From NCBI GenBank assembly GCA_949825045.1, contig OX463822.1, positions 33,544,703 through 33,608,702 on the forward strand: a stretch of DNA of 64,000 nucleotides. Reading direction: 5' to 3'. The notes under the pieces are model-generated. The model did no database searches, was not told the origin of the DNA, and was given only the letters and a program-made list of their open reading frames with translations. Positions 37,401 to 45,801 of the stretch are shown one piece after another (the first letter of the stretch is position 1; every line of letters begins with the position of its first letter). The stretch is from Argyresthia goedartella (lineage: Eukaryota > Arthropoda > Insecta > Lepidoptera > Argyresthiidae). Position numbers and translations under genes: made by a program.

Positions 37401-40400
37401 TTTAGATCTTCTCTCTTCTTATCTAAATAACAGGATACAGAGAGTTGACATTAATGGAAAACGATCTCCAGGGTCTGTTGTTACTATGGGTGTACCGCAG
37501 GGTTCCATACTCGGGCCATTCCTGTTTTTGGTTTATATTAATGACCTGCCACATCTTTTCAGAGATAATCATGAGATTGTACTGTTTGCAGATGACACTT
37601 CACTTTTGTTTAAAATGAAACGACGCAGTTTGAACTTTGACGATGTGAATAATGCAATCTCAAAGGTAGTCAATTGGTTTAGTGCTAATAATGTTTTACT
37701 GAACAATAACAAAACTAAATGTATTCGGTTTATACTCCCCAATGTTAAACAAGTCTCGGCTAATGTTAATGTTATAGGTGAAAATTTAGAAATTGTAGAT
37801 AGCACGGTATTCCTAGGAATCACCTTAGATGGGGAAGGAATGGGATAGGAAGCTTCAGTGGGGCCCACACATAGATAAGCTATCAAAAAAACTCAGTTCT
37901 GCAGTTTATGCAGTTAAAAAAATCCGTCCTTTTACGGACGTGGAAACAGCTAGACTAGTTTACTTCAGCTACTTCCATAGCATTATGTCTTACGGCATAC
38001 TGCTGTGGGGGAACGCTGCAGACATTAACATAATATTTGTGCTGCAAAAGAGGGCTGTTCGTGCAATCTACAATGTGGGTCCCAGAGAGTCACTGCGTTG
38101 TAAATTTAAGGAAATTAACATTATGACAGTGCCGTGTCAGTATATTTATGAAAACCTAATGTACGTCCACAAAAATATTGATAAATTTCCTAAGAATAGC
38201 GACAGGCACAATGTCAACACTAGAAATAAGAATAAACTAGCTATACCTACTACTAGGCTCCATAAGGTTAATGTATCTTTTAAAGGGCAATGTATTCGCT
38301 TTTACAACAAAATACCGACTGAGTTACAAGAATTGTCTGTAAATAAATTTAAAAATGTTGTTAAAAATCACTTATGTAAAAAAGGTTACTACAAAATATC
38401 AGATTATGTAGAAGACAAGAAAGCTTGGGAAGGTGTTTGCTCCAATTCTGTAAAAAATAACGTATAAAGCTGGAGGTTTCTAGTCGCCTCTTTGCCTCCA
38501 GCATCTAAAACATTGAGGTGACGGAATTCAAATTGAGTTCTATATTTCCCTGTACCTTATACATGTGTTAGTTTAAGATTTGACATTCTCCAAATGTTAC
38601 CTATGTGTTTCTTATGGAAATAAACTCTTTGAATTTTGAATTTTGAATCGCTCACGTGACGTCACGACCATCATGCCCGTTCCGAGTGGGAAATGACGAC
38701 CATCATAGATATCCATTCGGAACGCTTTGAACGCGACGGTAGACGTTGACACTGACAAATGACACTATTATAACCCAACTACGTAGTTAGTGAAATTTCG
38801 AGTCATAGTAGTTATATTAGCTTTGTTTTGGGTGAAAAAGTGAGGAGATGTAGCTTTTGATAGCTCGCTCACAGTGCTGACGCTCAGTGCATGGGCGATG
38901 ATAGGACAACATGGCGGCGTTAATGATGTCATTCATGACGTCATATCAACCATTAACCGTTGTCTAGTACCCAAGATACAGGGAATCCTAGTTTGGGGCT
39001 AGATCAATGTGTGTAAAAAGGTGTCCAAGGTATTATTATTATTATTATTATTATTATCGTTGTCACGCTAAAACTCATTCGGAACGAGCTCGTAGACCCT
39101 ATAATCGATTATGGTGCGATTCGGAACGATGACCAAAATACTGACTCGCCATTAGTCGCTCAAGAGCCTGAGACGCAGATAGAAGAACAGTCTCCCGATC
39201 AGGTCAGGGTAGGGTACACTTTTTATGTTCGATTTTAGTAAAACATTTATGTGCACTCAATCGAACTCTTATCTTCTAACAGGGTTCCTAGAAAAGAATG
39301 CAATTGGCGGCCTGGATGACTATATCAAGTTGTTGGAGCAGCGCCTGACAGCGGAGTCGGAGGGCGGAGCGCCCGCCAAGCGGAAGGGACGGCGGCGGCG
39401 GCGCGGCTCCAATATCTATTGTATGTATCTGTTCGCAACGCCTCACCTCGCCTGAAGCAAGTCATTATGGCTGTAGGCTTTAGCGGTGATAAAAAGTTGT
39501 ACTTAATTTCGTTATGTCACAACCTAGGGGTGAAAAGGAGGAGTAGTAGGAGAAAGAAAAGAGATGGAGATAATGATCGAAAGAGAGATGAAATACCCAC
39601 ATTACACCTCCACCCTTATCTAAAGACTTACTCTTAACACTAACTTAACCTAATAGTATTACATAACTTAGCTTAACATTTTACTTGTATACCTAAATGA
39701 TTACACAAAATGTATATGACACCATAAATTGTCAAAACCGTTAGTTTATAAACTTATGCGTTAGTTAGTAAACTATCGACAAATTGTAAAATACAGCGGT
39801 AGCTTAGGTGAAGACTAGAGCCCCTGAATAGTCTTTGTGTAAGTTGACATGTAAGAACAAAAGAAACCTAAATTCTTAACTCTGACGGTCTGGTTTACAA
39901 ATTGTCGATAGTTTACTAACTAACGCATAAGTTTATAAACTATCGGTTTTGACAATCTTACGGTGTCATATAATTGTGTAATCATTTAGATATACAAGTG
40001 AAACGTTAAGCTAAGTTATAATGTAATACTGTAGGTAGTAAGCAGATAGTAATCTGTCGATAGTTGATCAACTGACGCGTTAGTTTATCAACTAACGGTT
40101 TTGACTATCTTACGGTGACATATACCACCCAAGCAGTTACTAAATCTAGTCTATTTCAAAACCGAACCGCACTGGCTGTCTACGTTTCCGCGAGGGTCGC
40201 TGCACCAATATAGAGGGTGATCAATCCAAATGGGGCAGTAGCAAGACGTCAGAAACTATGAGAGATAGCGACATCTGTTCTAAGGAACCATGACTTCGAT
40301 TTTAGATTTAATAACAATGGCATTTTTTTTTTATCTCTCATACATAACCGGGAATCGAACCTGGTCGAAGTCTCTGTAAACAATATTAGGTATAAGTTCT

Positions 40401-43400
40401 GCAAGTTTTTTCGTTGTTTGTTGTTGATGGTGCGAATCATGAAACACATTTTTTATATTGATTAATAAGTAATTGAAAGAAAAACCCAACAGATTTTATT
40501 TCAGTAAATGTGATTGATTGATGTGATTCGTAATGATGGCCGATTCATAGTAATGTCGACATTTTGCAAATTATTTAAATTGTGGGCATTTCAGTCTTAT
40601 GTTTACACAAGATTTCATAGCAAAACTTGGTCCTTATACTTTCAAGATCAATTATACAAACAAATACTACACGCGATTACATGAAGAATATTGACCAGGT
40701 TCGATTTCCGGTTATGTAAGAGTTTAAAAAAAAGTTTGAATGTCGTTACTTTTAAAACTAAAATCGACGCCATGATGCTTTAGAACATTTCGCTATCTCT
40801 TATAGTTTCTGAATTCTCCATACTGACCCATTTGGATTGATCAACCTGTATAGTGTCTGTGAATAAGCGCGCAGCGTGACGTTGCACTGCATGGGCACCG
40901 AGAATAGTCTGTCTGTCTCTCTTGCGCGCGGGAGTATGAAGGAGACAGTTATTGTTTTGCTACTGGTTATAAATATAGAGTGATCTTTTTGAATTCGTGT
41001 CACATGTCAATCGACGCGCGTTATTGTGATTGTTACCTATTTCGAGGTTACAACAAGATCATTAATGTTGTAACGTACTGTATAGTGAACTGCATTTATG
41101 TGAGCACTGTGAACGTCCCAGCTTTAGTTAACCGACCTGTAAGCGTTAAACTCGGCAATGGCTGGACCGATTTGGATGTATTTTTAAAGCCATTTCTTGA
41201 AAACTCAGGAAGGTTCTGAGGAGAGAGAAATAAAACTAGGATACAAATATAAAAATATTTGGTTCAGTTCATGCTTCTGTCGATAGATGTCGTCGATAGG
41301 TTTTGATAGAACGTCTGTCGGGTTAGCAGCTAGTTAAGGATATAACTGCAACCTCTATGGCTTCCAGCGTCAGCAACAGAGTCGTTCCCCGCGCGCTCGG
41401 CGCCGCCCGCCACCCCGCGTGCCGCACCGCCCCGGTCCGGCGCCGGCGCGGGCTGGCTCGGCGCCGCGCTGCTGCTGCTGCTGCTCATCAACGCCCTGCT
41501 GTACTGGAGGCTCTACTACGCTGATAGAGGACCGACTACCTTCAATATTGATGATTTACAGAACAGGTAATTACGACGTTTAGGTTTTAGCAAGATAGCT
41601 GCTTACAAAAATTACTGCACATACACATACATACAACACACTCATCATAACATTCGATCCCATTTGAAAATGTTAGATGAGCGAGCATCGGTTGTGTTAC
41701 TGTTGGAGGCGCTTCCTCTCAAATGTTAGATGAGCGAGCATCGGTTGTGTTACTGTTGGAGGCGCTTCCTCTCAAATGTTAGATGAGCGAGCATCGGTTG
41801 TGTTACTGTTGGAGGCGCTTCCTCTCAAATGTTAGATGAGCGAGCATCGGTTGTGTTACTGTTGGAGGCGCTTCCTCTCAAATGTTAGATGAGCGAGCAT
41901 CGGTTGTGTTACTGTTGGAGGCGCTTCCTCTCAAATGTTAGATGAGCGAGCATCGGTTGTGTTACTGTTGGAGGCGCTTCCTCTCAAATGTTAGATGAGC
42001 GAGCATCGGTTGTGTTACTGTTGGAGGCGCTTCCTCTCAAATGTTAGATGAGCGAGCATTGGTTGTGTTACTGTTGGAGGCGCTTCCTCTCAAATGTTAG
42101 ATGAGCGAGCATCGGTTGTGTTACTGTTGGAGGCGCTTCCTCTCAAATGTTAGATGAGCGAGCATCGGTTGTGTTACTGTTGGAGGCGCTTCCTCTCAAA
42201 TGTTAGATGAGCGAGCATCGGTTGTGTTACTGTTGGAGGCGCTTCCTCTCAAATGTTAGATGAGCGAGCATCGGTTGTGTTACTGTTGGAGGCGCTTCCT
42301 CTCAAATGTTAGATGAGCGAGCATAGGTTGTGTTATTGTTGGAGGCCCTTCCTCTCAAATGTTAGATGAGCGAGCATCGGTTGTGTTACTGTTGGAGGCG
42401 CTTCCTCTCAAATGTTAGATGAGCGAGCATCGGTTGTGTTACTGTTGGAGGCGCTTCCTCTCAAATGTTAGATGAGCGAGCATCGGTTGTGTTACTGTTG
42501 GAGGCGCTTCCTCTCAAATGTTAGATGAGCGAGCATCGGTGTTACTGTTGGAGGCGCTTCCTCTCAAATGTTAGATGAGCGAGCATCGGTTGTGTTACTG
42601 TTGGAGGCGCTTCCTCTCAAATGTTAGATGAGCGAGCATCGGTTGTGTTACTGTTGGAGGCGCTTCCTCTCAAATGTTAGATGAGCGAGCATCGGTTGTG
42701 TTACTGTTGGAGGCGCTTCCTCTCAAATGTTAGATGAGCGAGCATCGGTTGTGTTACTGTTGGAGGCGCTTCCTCTCAAATGTTAGATGAGCGAGCATCG
42801 GTTGTGTTACTGTTGGAGGCGCTTCCTCTCAAATGTTAGATGAGCGAGCATCGGTTGTGTTACTGTTGGAGGCGCTTCCTCTCAAATGTTAGATGAGCGA
42901 GCATCGGTTGTGTTACTGTTGGAGGCGCTTCCTCTCAAATGTTAGATGAGCGAGCATCGGTTGTGTTACTTTTGTTGGCGCTTCCTCTCAAATGTTAGAT
43001 GAGCGAGCATCGGTTGTGTTACTGTTGGAGGCGCTTCCTCTCAAATGATGTATGCCGGCTGGGAAGAAATAAAAAAATACTCATGTCTGTTGTCAGGATG
43101 AGCTCGCTGGGCGGGTCGGCGACGGCGGACTGGTCGCGGCTGCTGGACGCGCACACGCGGCGGCAGCGCGCGCAGCTGCTGGCCTGGCGGGACGCGCTCG
43201 ACCGCGCCGTGGCGCACCTCGCGCAGGTAACTAGCAGCTAGTGACACGCACACGCGGCGGCAGCTGCTGGCCTGGCGGGACGCGCTCGACCGAGCCGTGG
43301 CGCACCTCGCGCAGGTAACTAGCAGCTAGTGACACGCACACGCGGCGACAGCGCGCGCAGCTGCTGGCCTGGCGGGACGCGCTCGACCGCGCCGTGGCGC

Positions 43401-45801
43401 ACCTCGCGCAGGTAACTAGCAGCTAGTGACACGCACACGCGGCGGCAGCTGCTGGCCTGGCGGGACGCGCTCGACCGCGCCGTGGCGCACCTCGCGCAGG
43501 TAACTAGCAGCTAGTGACACGCACACGCGGCGGCAGCTGCTGGCCTGGCGGGACGCGCTCGACCGAGCCGTGGCGCACCTCGCGCAGGTAACTAGCAGCT
43601 AGTGACACGCACACGCGGCAGCAGCTGCTGGCCTGGCGGGACGCGCTCGACCGAGCCGTGGCGCACCTCGCGCAGGTAACTAGCAGCTAGTGACACGCAC
43701 ACGCGGCGGCAGCTGCTGGCCTGGCGGGACGCGCTCGACCGAGCCGTGGCGCACCTCGCGCAGGTAACTAGCAGCTAGTGACACGCACACGCGGCGGCAG
43801 CTGCTGGCCTGGCGGGACGCGCTCGACCGCGCCGTGGCGCACCTCGCGCAGGTAACTAGCAGCTAGTGACACGCACACGCGGCGGCAGCTGCTGGCCTGG
43901 CGGGACGCGCTCGACCGAGCCGTGGCGCACCTCGCGCAGGTAACTAGCAGCTAGTGACACGCACACGCGGCGACAGCGCGCGCAGCTGCTGGCCTGGCGG
44001 GACGCGCTCGACCGCGCCGTGGCGCACCTCGCGCAGGTAACTAGCAGCTAGTGATACGCACACGCGGCGGCAGCTGCTGGCCTGGCGGGACGCGCTCGAC
44101 CGCGCCGTGGCGCACCTCGCGCAGGTAACTAGCAGCTAGTGACACGCACACGCGGCGGCAGCTGCTGGCCTGGCGGGACGCGCTCGACCGAGCCGTGGCG
44201 CACCTCGCGCAGGTAACTAGCAGCTAGTGACACGCACACGCGGCAGCAGCTGCTGGCCTGGCGGGACGCGCTCGACCGAGCCGTGGCGCACCTCGCGCAG
44301 GTAACTAGCAGCTAGTGACACGCACACGCGGCGGCAGCTGCTGGCCTGGCGGGACGCGCTCGACCGAGCCGTGGCGCACCTCGCGCAGGTAACTAGCAGC
44401 TAGTGACACGCACACGCGGCGGCAGCTGCTGGCCTGGCGGGACGCGCTCGACCGCGCCGTGGCGCACCTCGCGCAGGTAACTAGCAGCTAGTGACACGCA
44501 CACGCGGCGGCAGCTGCTGGCCTGGCGGGACGCGCTCGACCGAGCCGTGGCGCACCTCGCGCAGGTAACTAGCAGCTAGTGACACGCACACGCGGCGGCA
44601 GCTGCTGGCCTGGCGGGACGCGCTCGACCGAGCCGTGGCGCACCTCGCGCAGGTAACTAGCAGCTAGTGTCACGCACACGCGGCGGCAGCTGCTGGCCTG
44701 GCGGGACGCGCTCGACCGCGCCGTGGCGCACCTCGCGCAGGTAACTAGCAGCTAGTGACACGCACACGCGGCGGCAGCTGCTGGCCTGGCGGGACGCGCT
44801 CGACCGCGCCGTGGCGCACCTCGCGCAGGTAACTAGCAGCTAGTGACACGCACACGCGGCGGCAGCTGCTGGCCTGGCGGGACGCGCTCGACCGAGCCGT
44901 GGCGCACCTCGCGCAGGTAACTAGCAGCTAGTGACACGCACACGCGGCGGCAGCTGCTGGCCTGGCGGGACGCGCTCGACCGCGCCGTGGCGCACCTCGC
45001 GCAGGTAACTAGCAGCTAGTGACACGCACACGCGGTGGCAGCTGCTGGCCTGGCGGGACGCGCTCGACCGCGCCGTGGCGCACCTCGCGCAGGTAACTAG
45101 CAGCTAGTGACACGCACACGCGGCGGCAGCTGCTGGCCTGGCGGGACGCGCTCGACCGCGCCGTGGCGCACCTCGCGCAGGTAACTAGCAGCTAGTGACA
45201 CGCACACGCGGCGGCAGCTGCTGGCCTGGCGGGACGCGCTCGACCGAGCCGTGGCGCACCTCGCGCAGGTAACTAGCAGCTAGTGACACGCACACGCGGC
45301 GGCAGCTGCTGGCCTGGCGGGACGCGCTCGACCGAGCCGTGGCGCACCTCGCGCAGGTAACTAGCAGCTAGTGACACGCACACGCGGCGGCAGCTGCTGG
45401 CCTGGCGGGACGCGCTCGACCGAGCCGTGGCGCACCTCGCGCAGGTAACTAGCAGCTAGTGACACGCACACGCGGCGGCAGCTGCTGGCCTGGCGGGACG
45501 CGCTCGACCGCGCCGTGGCCTGGCGGGGTATGACAGTAGCGAAAGTAGACTGCCATTGATTAATAAATGGACAGAATTTTGCTCAGCCCACATCGACCCT
45601 CTGGCAGTTGTAGGATATCCATATACACCAAAAAACAAAAGCGTTTGATCCAATACAAAATATGATCCATCGATGATTTTCCTTCAACAGACGGAGCAAG
45701 CCCTCACGAAGTTGCTGGAGAGCATCCAGCCGTCCCTTCAGAGGGCGCAGCGTGAGGCCGCAGACACACATACACACACACACACGCAGGACGAACTTTG
45801 A
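19381..45801 (+). CDS. GRAMD1: GRAMD1/Aster-like sterol transfer protein (3' part)
   Basis: Eight exons join in phase: 19381-19480, 25437-25596, 26171-26284, 32632-32824, 39283-39420, 41368-41566, 43097-43226, 45691-45801. The encoded part has an acidic Ser/Asp linker, a VASt domain (about 155 residues from exons 2-5, including HEGKLLLRQQFNINIDQLF, ISYTLGL and WPMVKGFLEKN), a basic RKGRRRRRG stretch, one transmembrane helix (WLGAALLLLLLINALLY) and a lumenal helical tail ending QDEL. Aster proteins sit in the ER membrane, use an N-terminal GRAM domain to reach the plasma membrane, and carry sterol with VASt. The GRAM exons are not seen here and must lie upstream. The introns are crowded with transposons and three minisatellites. 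The family call is firm; the function in this species is inferred. Confidence 0.9.
20492..20545 (+). repeat. Decayed partial copy of GRAMD1 exon a
   Basis: TGTCCGACTCCAGCG followed by CAGCGAGC, GGA and CACCAC repeats the 3' end of exon a (19443-19485) with scattered changes. The donor GT is lost. It lies in the next intron, about 1 kb downstream, same orientation. Non-coding now. Confidence 0.6.
20546..21909. other. Intron, no confident feature
   Basis: AT-rich to 21290, then a GC-richer stretch (21600-21760) open in several frames on the + strand. None shows a known domain or clean splice borders. It could be a decayed exon or transposon piece. Confidence 0.35.
21910..22974 (+). repeat. Minisatellite, 50-bp unit, about 21 copies
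   Basis: Units contain TTTCCAGCCTGGGGATCTGG and TTGCTTTGTTATCGAACC. One early unit is 8 bp longer from a GGGGATCT duplication. Variants are few (GCTAAG or GCTGAG at the unit end, one GGAG), so the array is homogeneous. It lies in the GRAMD1 intron between exons a and b. Confidence 0.95.
23513..23590 (-). repeat. SINE head, minus strand
   Basis: In reverse: GACGACCGGTTTAGCCTAGC, then B-box GGGTTCGAATCCC. Same family as the SINE at 17340; body and tail are truncated. Confidence 0.7.
23870..24355 (+). mobile_element. LINE 3' end
   Basis: The last codons of a reverse-transcriptase ORF are decayed but readable (LWNALPCAIRESAS, then KRLKVHF) and resemble the copy at 60240. The 3' UTR follows, with stem-loop ATCTCT-GTTT-AGAGAT at 24258 and a terminal GCAATAAAGAATATGAATC. 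Severely 5'-truncated. Confidence 0.65.
24356..25149. other. Intron, no feature recognised
   Basis: AT-rich DNA without repeats or exon-like blocks that I can identify. Confidence 0.4.
25150..25191 (+). repeat. 42-bp dispersed motif, copy 5
   Basis: AGTTTTGAAG start, TTGAAAATC near the end. It lies 119 bp before copy 6, same orientation. Both are followed by CGACCC, suggesting the true unit is longer than 42 bp. Confidence 0.55.
25269..25310 (+). repeat. 42-bp dispersed motif, copy 6
   Basis: GGTTTTAAAT start, GCATAAGGTTCAAAATC near the end; aligns without gaps to the other copies. It ends about 125 bp before GRAMD1 exon b. Confidence 0.5.
25437..25596 (+). CDS. GRAMD1: GRAMD1 exon b: VASt start
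   Basis: Acceptor GGTTTGCAG, donor GTACCC. It takes one base to complete a split Pro codon and ends on a codon boundary. It encodes the beginning of the VASt domain (HEGKLLLRQQF, FTMIFTNSKLYLELLAAR), the segment that opens the sterol-binding cavity in Aster proteins. Confidence 0.9.
25641..25710 (+). repeat. Decayed partial copy of GRAMD1 exon b
   Basis: GGCAGCAGTTCA...CAACATTGACCAG...TTCACGATG repeats the middle of exon b with a 3-bp deletion and a few changes. After an internal deletion, CAGGGAC...TAGTCCAG resembles the exon end. It lies 45 bp after exon b. Confidence 0.65.
26171..26284 (+). CDS. GRAMD1: GRAMD1 exon c: VASt middle
   Basis: Acceptor GGTTCCAG, donor GTGGGC. Exactly 38 codons, phase 0 at both ends. 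Contains RQISYTLGLSSGPIGPKEV and VTETQ, matching the central VASt strands. Confidence 0.88.
26540..26652 (-). repeat. LINE 3' tail, minus strand
   Basis: In reverse, GCTGGAAGAAATATC then TTTTTAGAGATAAGCTCGCC repeats the LINE tail seen at 24250. No coding part remains. Confidence 0.6.
26653..27623. other. Intron, one simple repeat
   Basis: No exon-like block. A C-rich run (CCCCCTC units) lies at 27002-27029. Confidence 0.4.
27624..27869 (+). repeat. BEL/Pao long terminal repeat, + orientation
   Basis: 246 bp that begins TGTACGGTTGTAAGCCG and ends CGGCTTACAACCGTACA, so its ends are long inverted repeats starting TG and ending CA. It is followed at once by TGGTCCTTCGAGCCGGAT, the expected primer-binding-site position. 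This LTR and site face right, but the coding sequence that follows faces left, so this LTR is not in a normal position for that element. Confidence 0.75.
27905..30889 (-). pseudogene. BEL/Pao gag-protease-RT remnant
   Basis: Minus-strand fragments in BEL/Pao order. Gag lies at about 30569-30889, 30042-30362 and 29347-30033 (FNGNYTQWVSFKDLF, LEGKVKGEAERLI). A zinc-knuckle-like CPNCLHYHQGTPC and an aspartic protease (MRALLDQGSQTSLI) lie in 28705-29256. The reverse transcriptase start is at 27913-28347 (LRVVFNASSKTS, FAFTVDIEKMFRQIWV). The fragments are separated by stops and frameshifts. Polymerase is cut off after the first RT motifs; RNase H and integrase are absent. It cannot be active. Confidence 0.85.
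30973..31097 (-). repeat. BEL/Pao LTR, truncated, - orientation
   Basis: The reverse complement of 27749-27869 with few changes (GTACGGTTGTAAGCCGTAGC, then the A/T-rich body). It is followed on the minus strand by TTGATCCTTCGAACC, a changed primer-binding site, so it is the 5' LTR of the remnant. Its outer half is missing, cut where a LINE begins. Confidence 0.75.
31104..31500. mobile_element. LINE 3' end folded back on itself
   Basis: 31104-31350 (minus) encodes the last part of a LINE reverse transcriptase ORF (RLRAIRLWNKLPSAIRDSP). From about 31355 the same segment continues on the + strand to about 31489, giving near-perfect inverted arms of about 130 bp with a very short centre (AGGGCCTTCATC and its complement). 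The tail is only on the minus-oriented half. Confidence 0.75.
31630..32230 (-). mobile_element. Truncated LINE fragment
   Basis: In reverse this encodes decayed RT thumb and C-terminal parts (AGWLPIRL, LFNILFNPRYPGFLRDRFE, ITPQHNTAAY) similar to the copy at 60240-61112 (LFNILRNPRYPAYLREHFE). Stops and frameshifts are frequent. Confidence 0.7.
32632..32824 (+). CDS. GRAMD1: GRAMD1 exon d: VASt
   Basis: Acceptor CACGTTGCAG, donor GTGAGT. Phase 0 in, one base out. Encodes VMNKCSKPGVQYSID, FTVEAHYCLQR and VRYKKTLWPMVK, the second half of the VASt domain. Very GC-rich compared with its introns. Confidence 0.9.
32825..34008. other. Intron with SINE debris
   Basis: A SINE head of the 17340 family lies on the minus strand at 33085-33184 (GGATTCGAACCC is the reversed B-box). 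An A-run sits at 33228, and a fragment of the 2279-type SINE lies at about 33466-33565. The last ~250 bp may be the 5' UTR of the LINE that follows. Confidence 0.55.
34009..35517 (+). pseudogene. CR1-group LINE ORF1 with esterase-like domain
   Basis: One frame of about 500 codons broken only by two in-frame stops (TAG 34270, TAA 35032). The first part is coiled coil (QAKGQVEQLEAERDENEK, and a Lys-rich stretch at about 34560-34650). The last part resembles the SGNH esterase domain known from ORF1 of CR1-related LINEs (YLIICLGNRGN, VKQIVMFTFPYS, then YLPSYYKRQVANSL). ORF1 proteins bind the LINE RNA. The N-terminal catalytic block of the esterase is not obvious. Confidence 0.7.
35608..38467 (+). 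pseudogene. CR1-group LINE ORF2: endonuclease and RT
   Basis: 35608-36186 holds the AP-type endonuclease (LTEHWLKSHE, ISVYSPPSGSYD, ICGDFNVNL). After a frame change near 36180 and back by 36535, the reverse transcriptase runs to 37848 (VFCDLSKAFDCVDH, MGVPQGSILGPFLFLVYIND, LFADDTSLL with the catalytic FADD). A further frame change leads to the C-terminal part, 37829-38467 (FSYFHSIMSYGILLWG). Only two or three frame breaks remain, so the copy is fairly young. The element ends at about 38647 in repeated GAATTTT. Confidence 0.88.
38957..39057 (+). repeat. SINE tail fragment
   Basis: TTGTCTAGTACCCAAGATAC through the ATT repeat matches 17511-17595 almost base for base. The tRNA-like head is missing. 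Confidence 0.75.
39283..39420 (+). CDS. GRAMD1: GRAMD1 exon e: VASt end and basic stretch
   Basis: Acceptor TTCTAACAG, donor GTATGT. Two bases in, one out. Encodes FLEKNAIGGLDDYIKLLEQR (end of VASt), then a basic KRKGRRRRRG run that precedes the membrane helix and fits cytosolic placement next to the ER membrane. Confidence 0.88.
39655..40035. mobile_element. Foldback element, about 380 bp
   Basis: Inverted arms of roughly 135 bp: AGTATTACAT...TGATTACACAA on the left, and the complement ending near 40034. They are rich in words such as GTTAGTTTATAAAC. The loop contains GCGGTAGCTTAGGTGAAG (39792) and ACATGTAAGAACAAAA (39850), shared with 53487-53992. A third, partial arm follows at about 40040-40130. 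Confidence 0.7.
40209..40851. mobile_element. Foldback of two head-to-head tRNA-like arms
   Basis: Arms of about 165 bp: GGGTGATCAATCCAAATGGG at 40216, and its complement with small changes ending near 40848. TATA is present at both outer edges (40209 and 40849). Each arm contains a tRNA B-box (reversed in the left arm at about 40345, GGTTCGATTTCC in the right at 40699). The arms therefore look like two inverted SINE copies around an AT-rich middle. Confidence 0.7.
41368..41566 (+). CDS. GRAMD1: GRAMD1 exon f: transmembrane helix
   Basis: Acceptor GGCTTCCAG, donor GTAATT. Two bases in, two out. A Pro/Ala-rich spacer precedes one hydrophobic helix (GWLGAALLLLLLINALLYW) followed by RLYYADRG. 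In Aster proteins this helix anchors the protein in the ER with the C-terminus in the lumen. Five CTG codons in a row form a small coding trinucleotide run. Confidence 0.9.
41668..43047 (+). repeat. Minisatellite, 53-bp unit, about 26 copies
   Basis: Units contain AAATGTTAGATGAGCGAGCA and GTTACTGTTGGAGGCGCTTC. Nearly all are identical; one lacks 5 bp (near 42538) and a few carry point changes (near 42059, 42324, 42970). It fills the intron between exons f and g and stops about 50 bp before exon g, so it occupies most of that intron. Confidence 0.96.
43097..43226 (+). CDS. GRAMD1: GRAMD1 exon g: lumenal helix, source of a minisatellite
   Basis: Acceptor CTGTTGTCAG, donor GTAACT. One base in, phase 0 out. 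Encodes a helical, Arg/Ala-rich lumenal segment (WSRLLDAHTRRQRAQLLAWR, then AVAHLAQ). The last ~65 bp with the donor are reiterated downstream in the array at 43150-45527. Confidence 0.85.
43150..45527 (+). repeat. Exon-derived minisatellite, 88-bp unit, 26 donors
   Basis: The unit is the 3' part of exon g (CACACGCGGCGGCAGCTGCT through CACCTCGCGCAG) plus the first 23 bp of the intron (GTAACTAGCAGCTAGTGAC). I count GTAACT at 26 positions from 43227 to 45445: 88 bp apart in all but two steps, which are 97 bp and keep the extra 9 bp of the real exon (CGCGCGCAG region). A final unit loses the donor. Reading through any unit meets TAG and TGA in the intron part, so retained units would end translation. 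Confidence 0.97.
45691..45801 (+). CDS. GRAMD1: GRAMD1 last exon, C-terminal QDEL
   Basis: Acceptor CCTTCAACAG; phase 0. Encodes TEQALTKLLESIQPSLQRAQ, a short THTHTHT made by a CA microsatellite, then QDEL and TGA at 45799-45801. The last four residues match the ER retrieval pattern [KRHQSA]-[DENQ]-E-L (PROSITE PS00014). That fits a tail facing the ER lumen. Confidence 0.85.
   Translation, partial: TEQALTKLLESIQPSLQRAQREAADTHTHTHTQDEL

Larger units (their letters stand above)
34009..38647 (+). mobile_element. Nearly complete CR1-group LINE
   Basis: Spans ORF1, ORF2 and a 3' UTR ending in tandem GAATTTT. The 5' boundary is uncertain and may reach back to about 33770. It sits in sense orientation inside the GRAMD1 intron between exons d and e. 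C-terminal fragments of related elements lie on the minus strand at 54185-54888 and 56530-56870. Confidence 0.8.
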
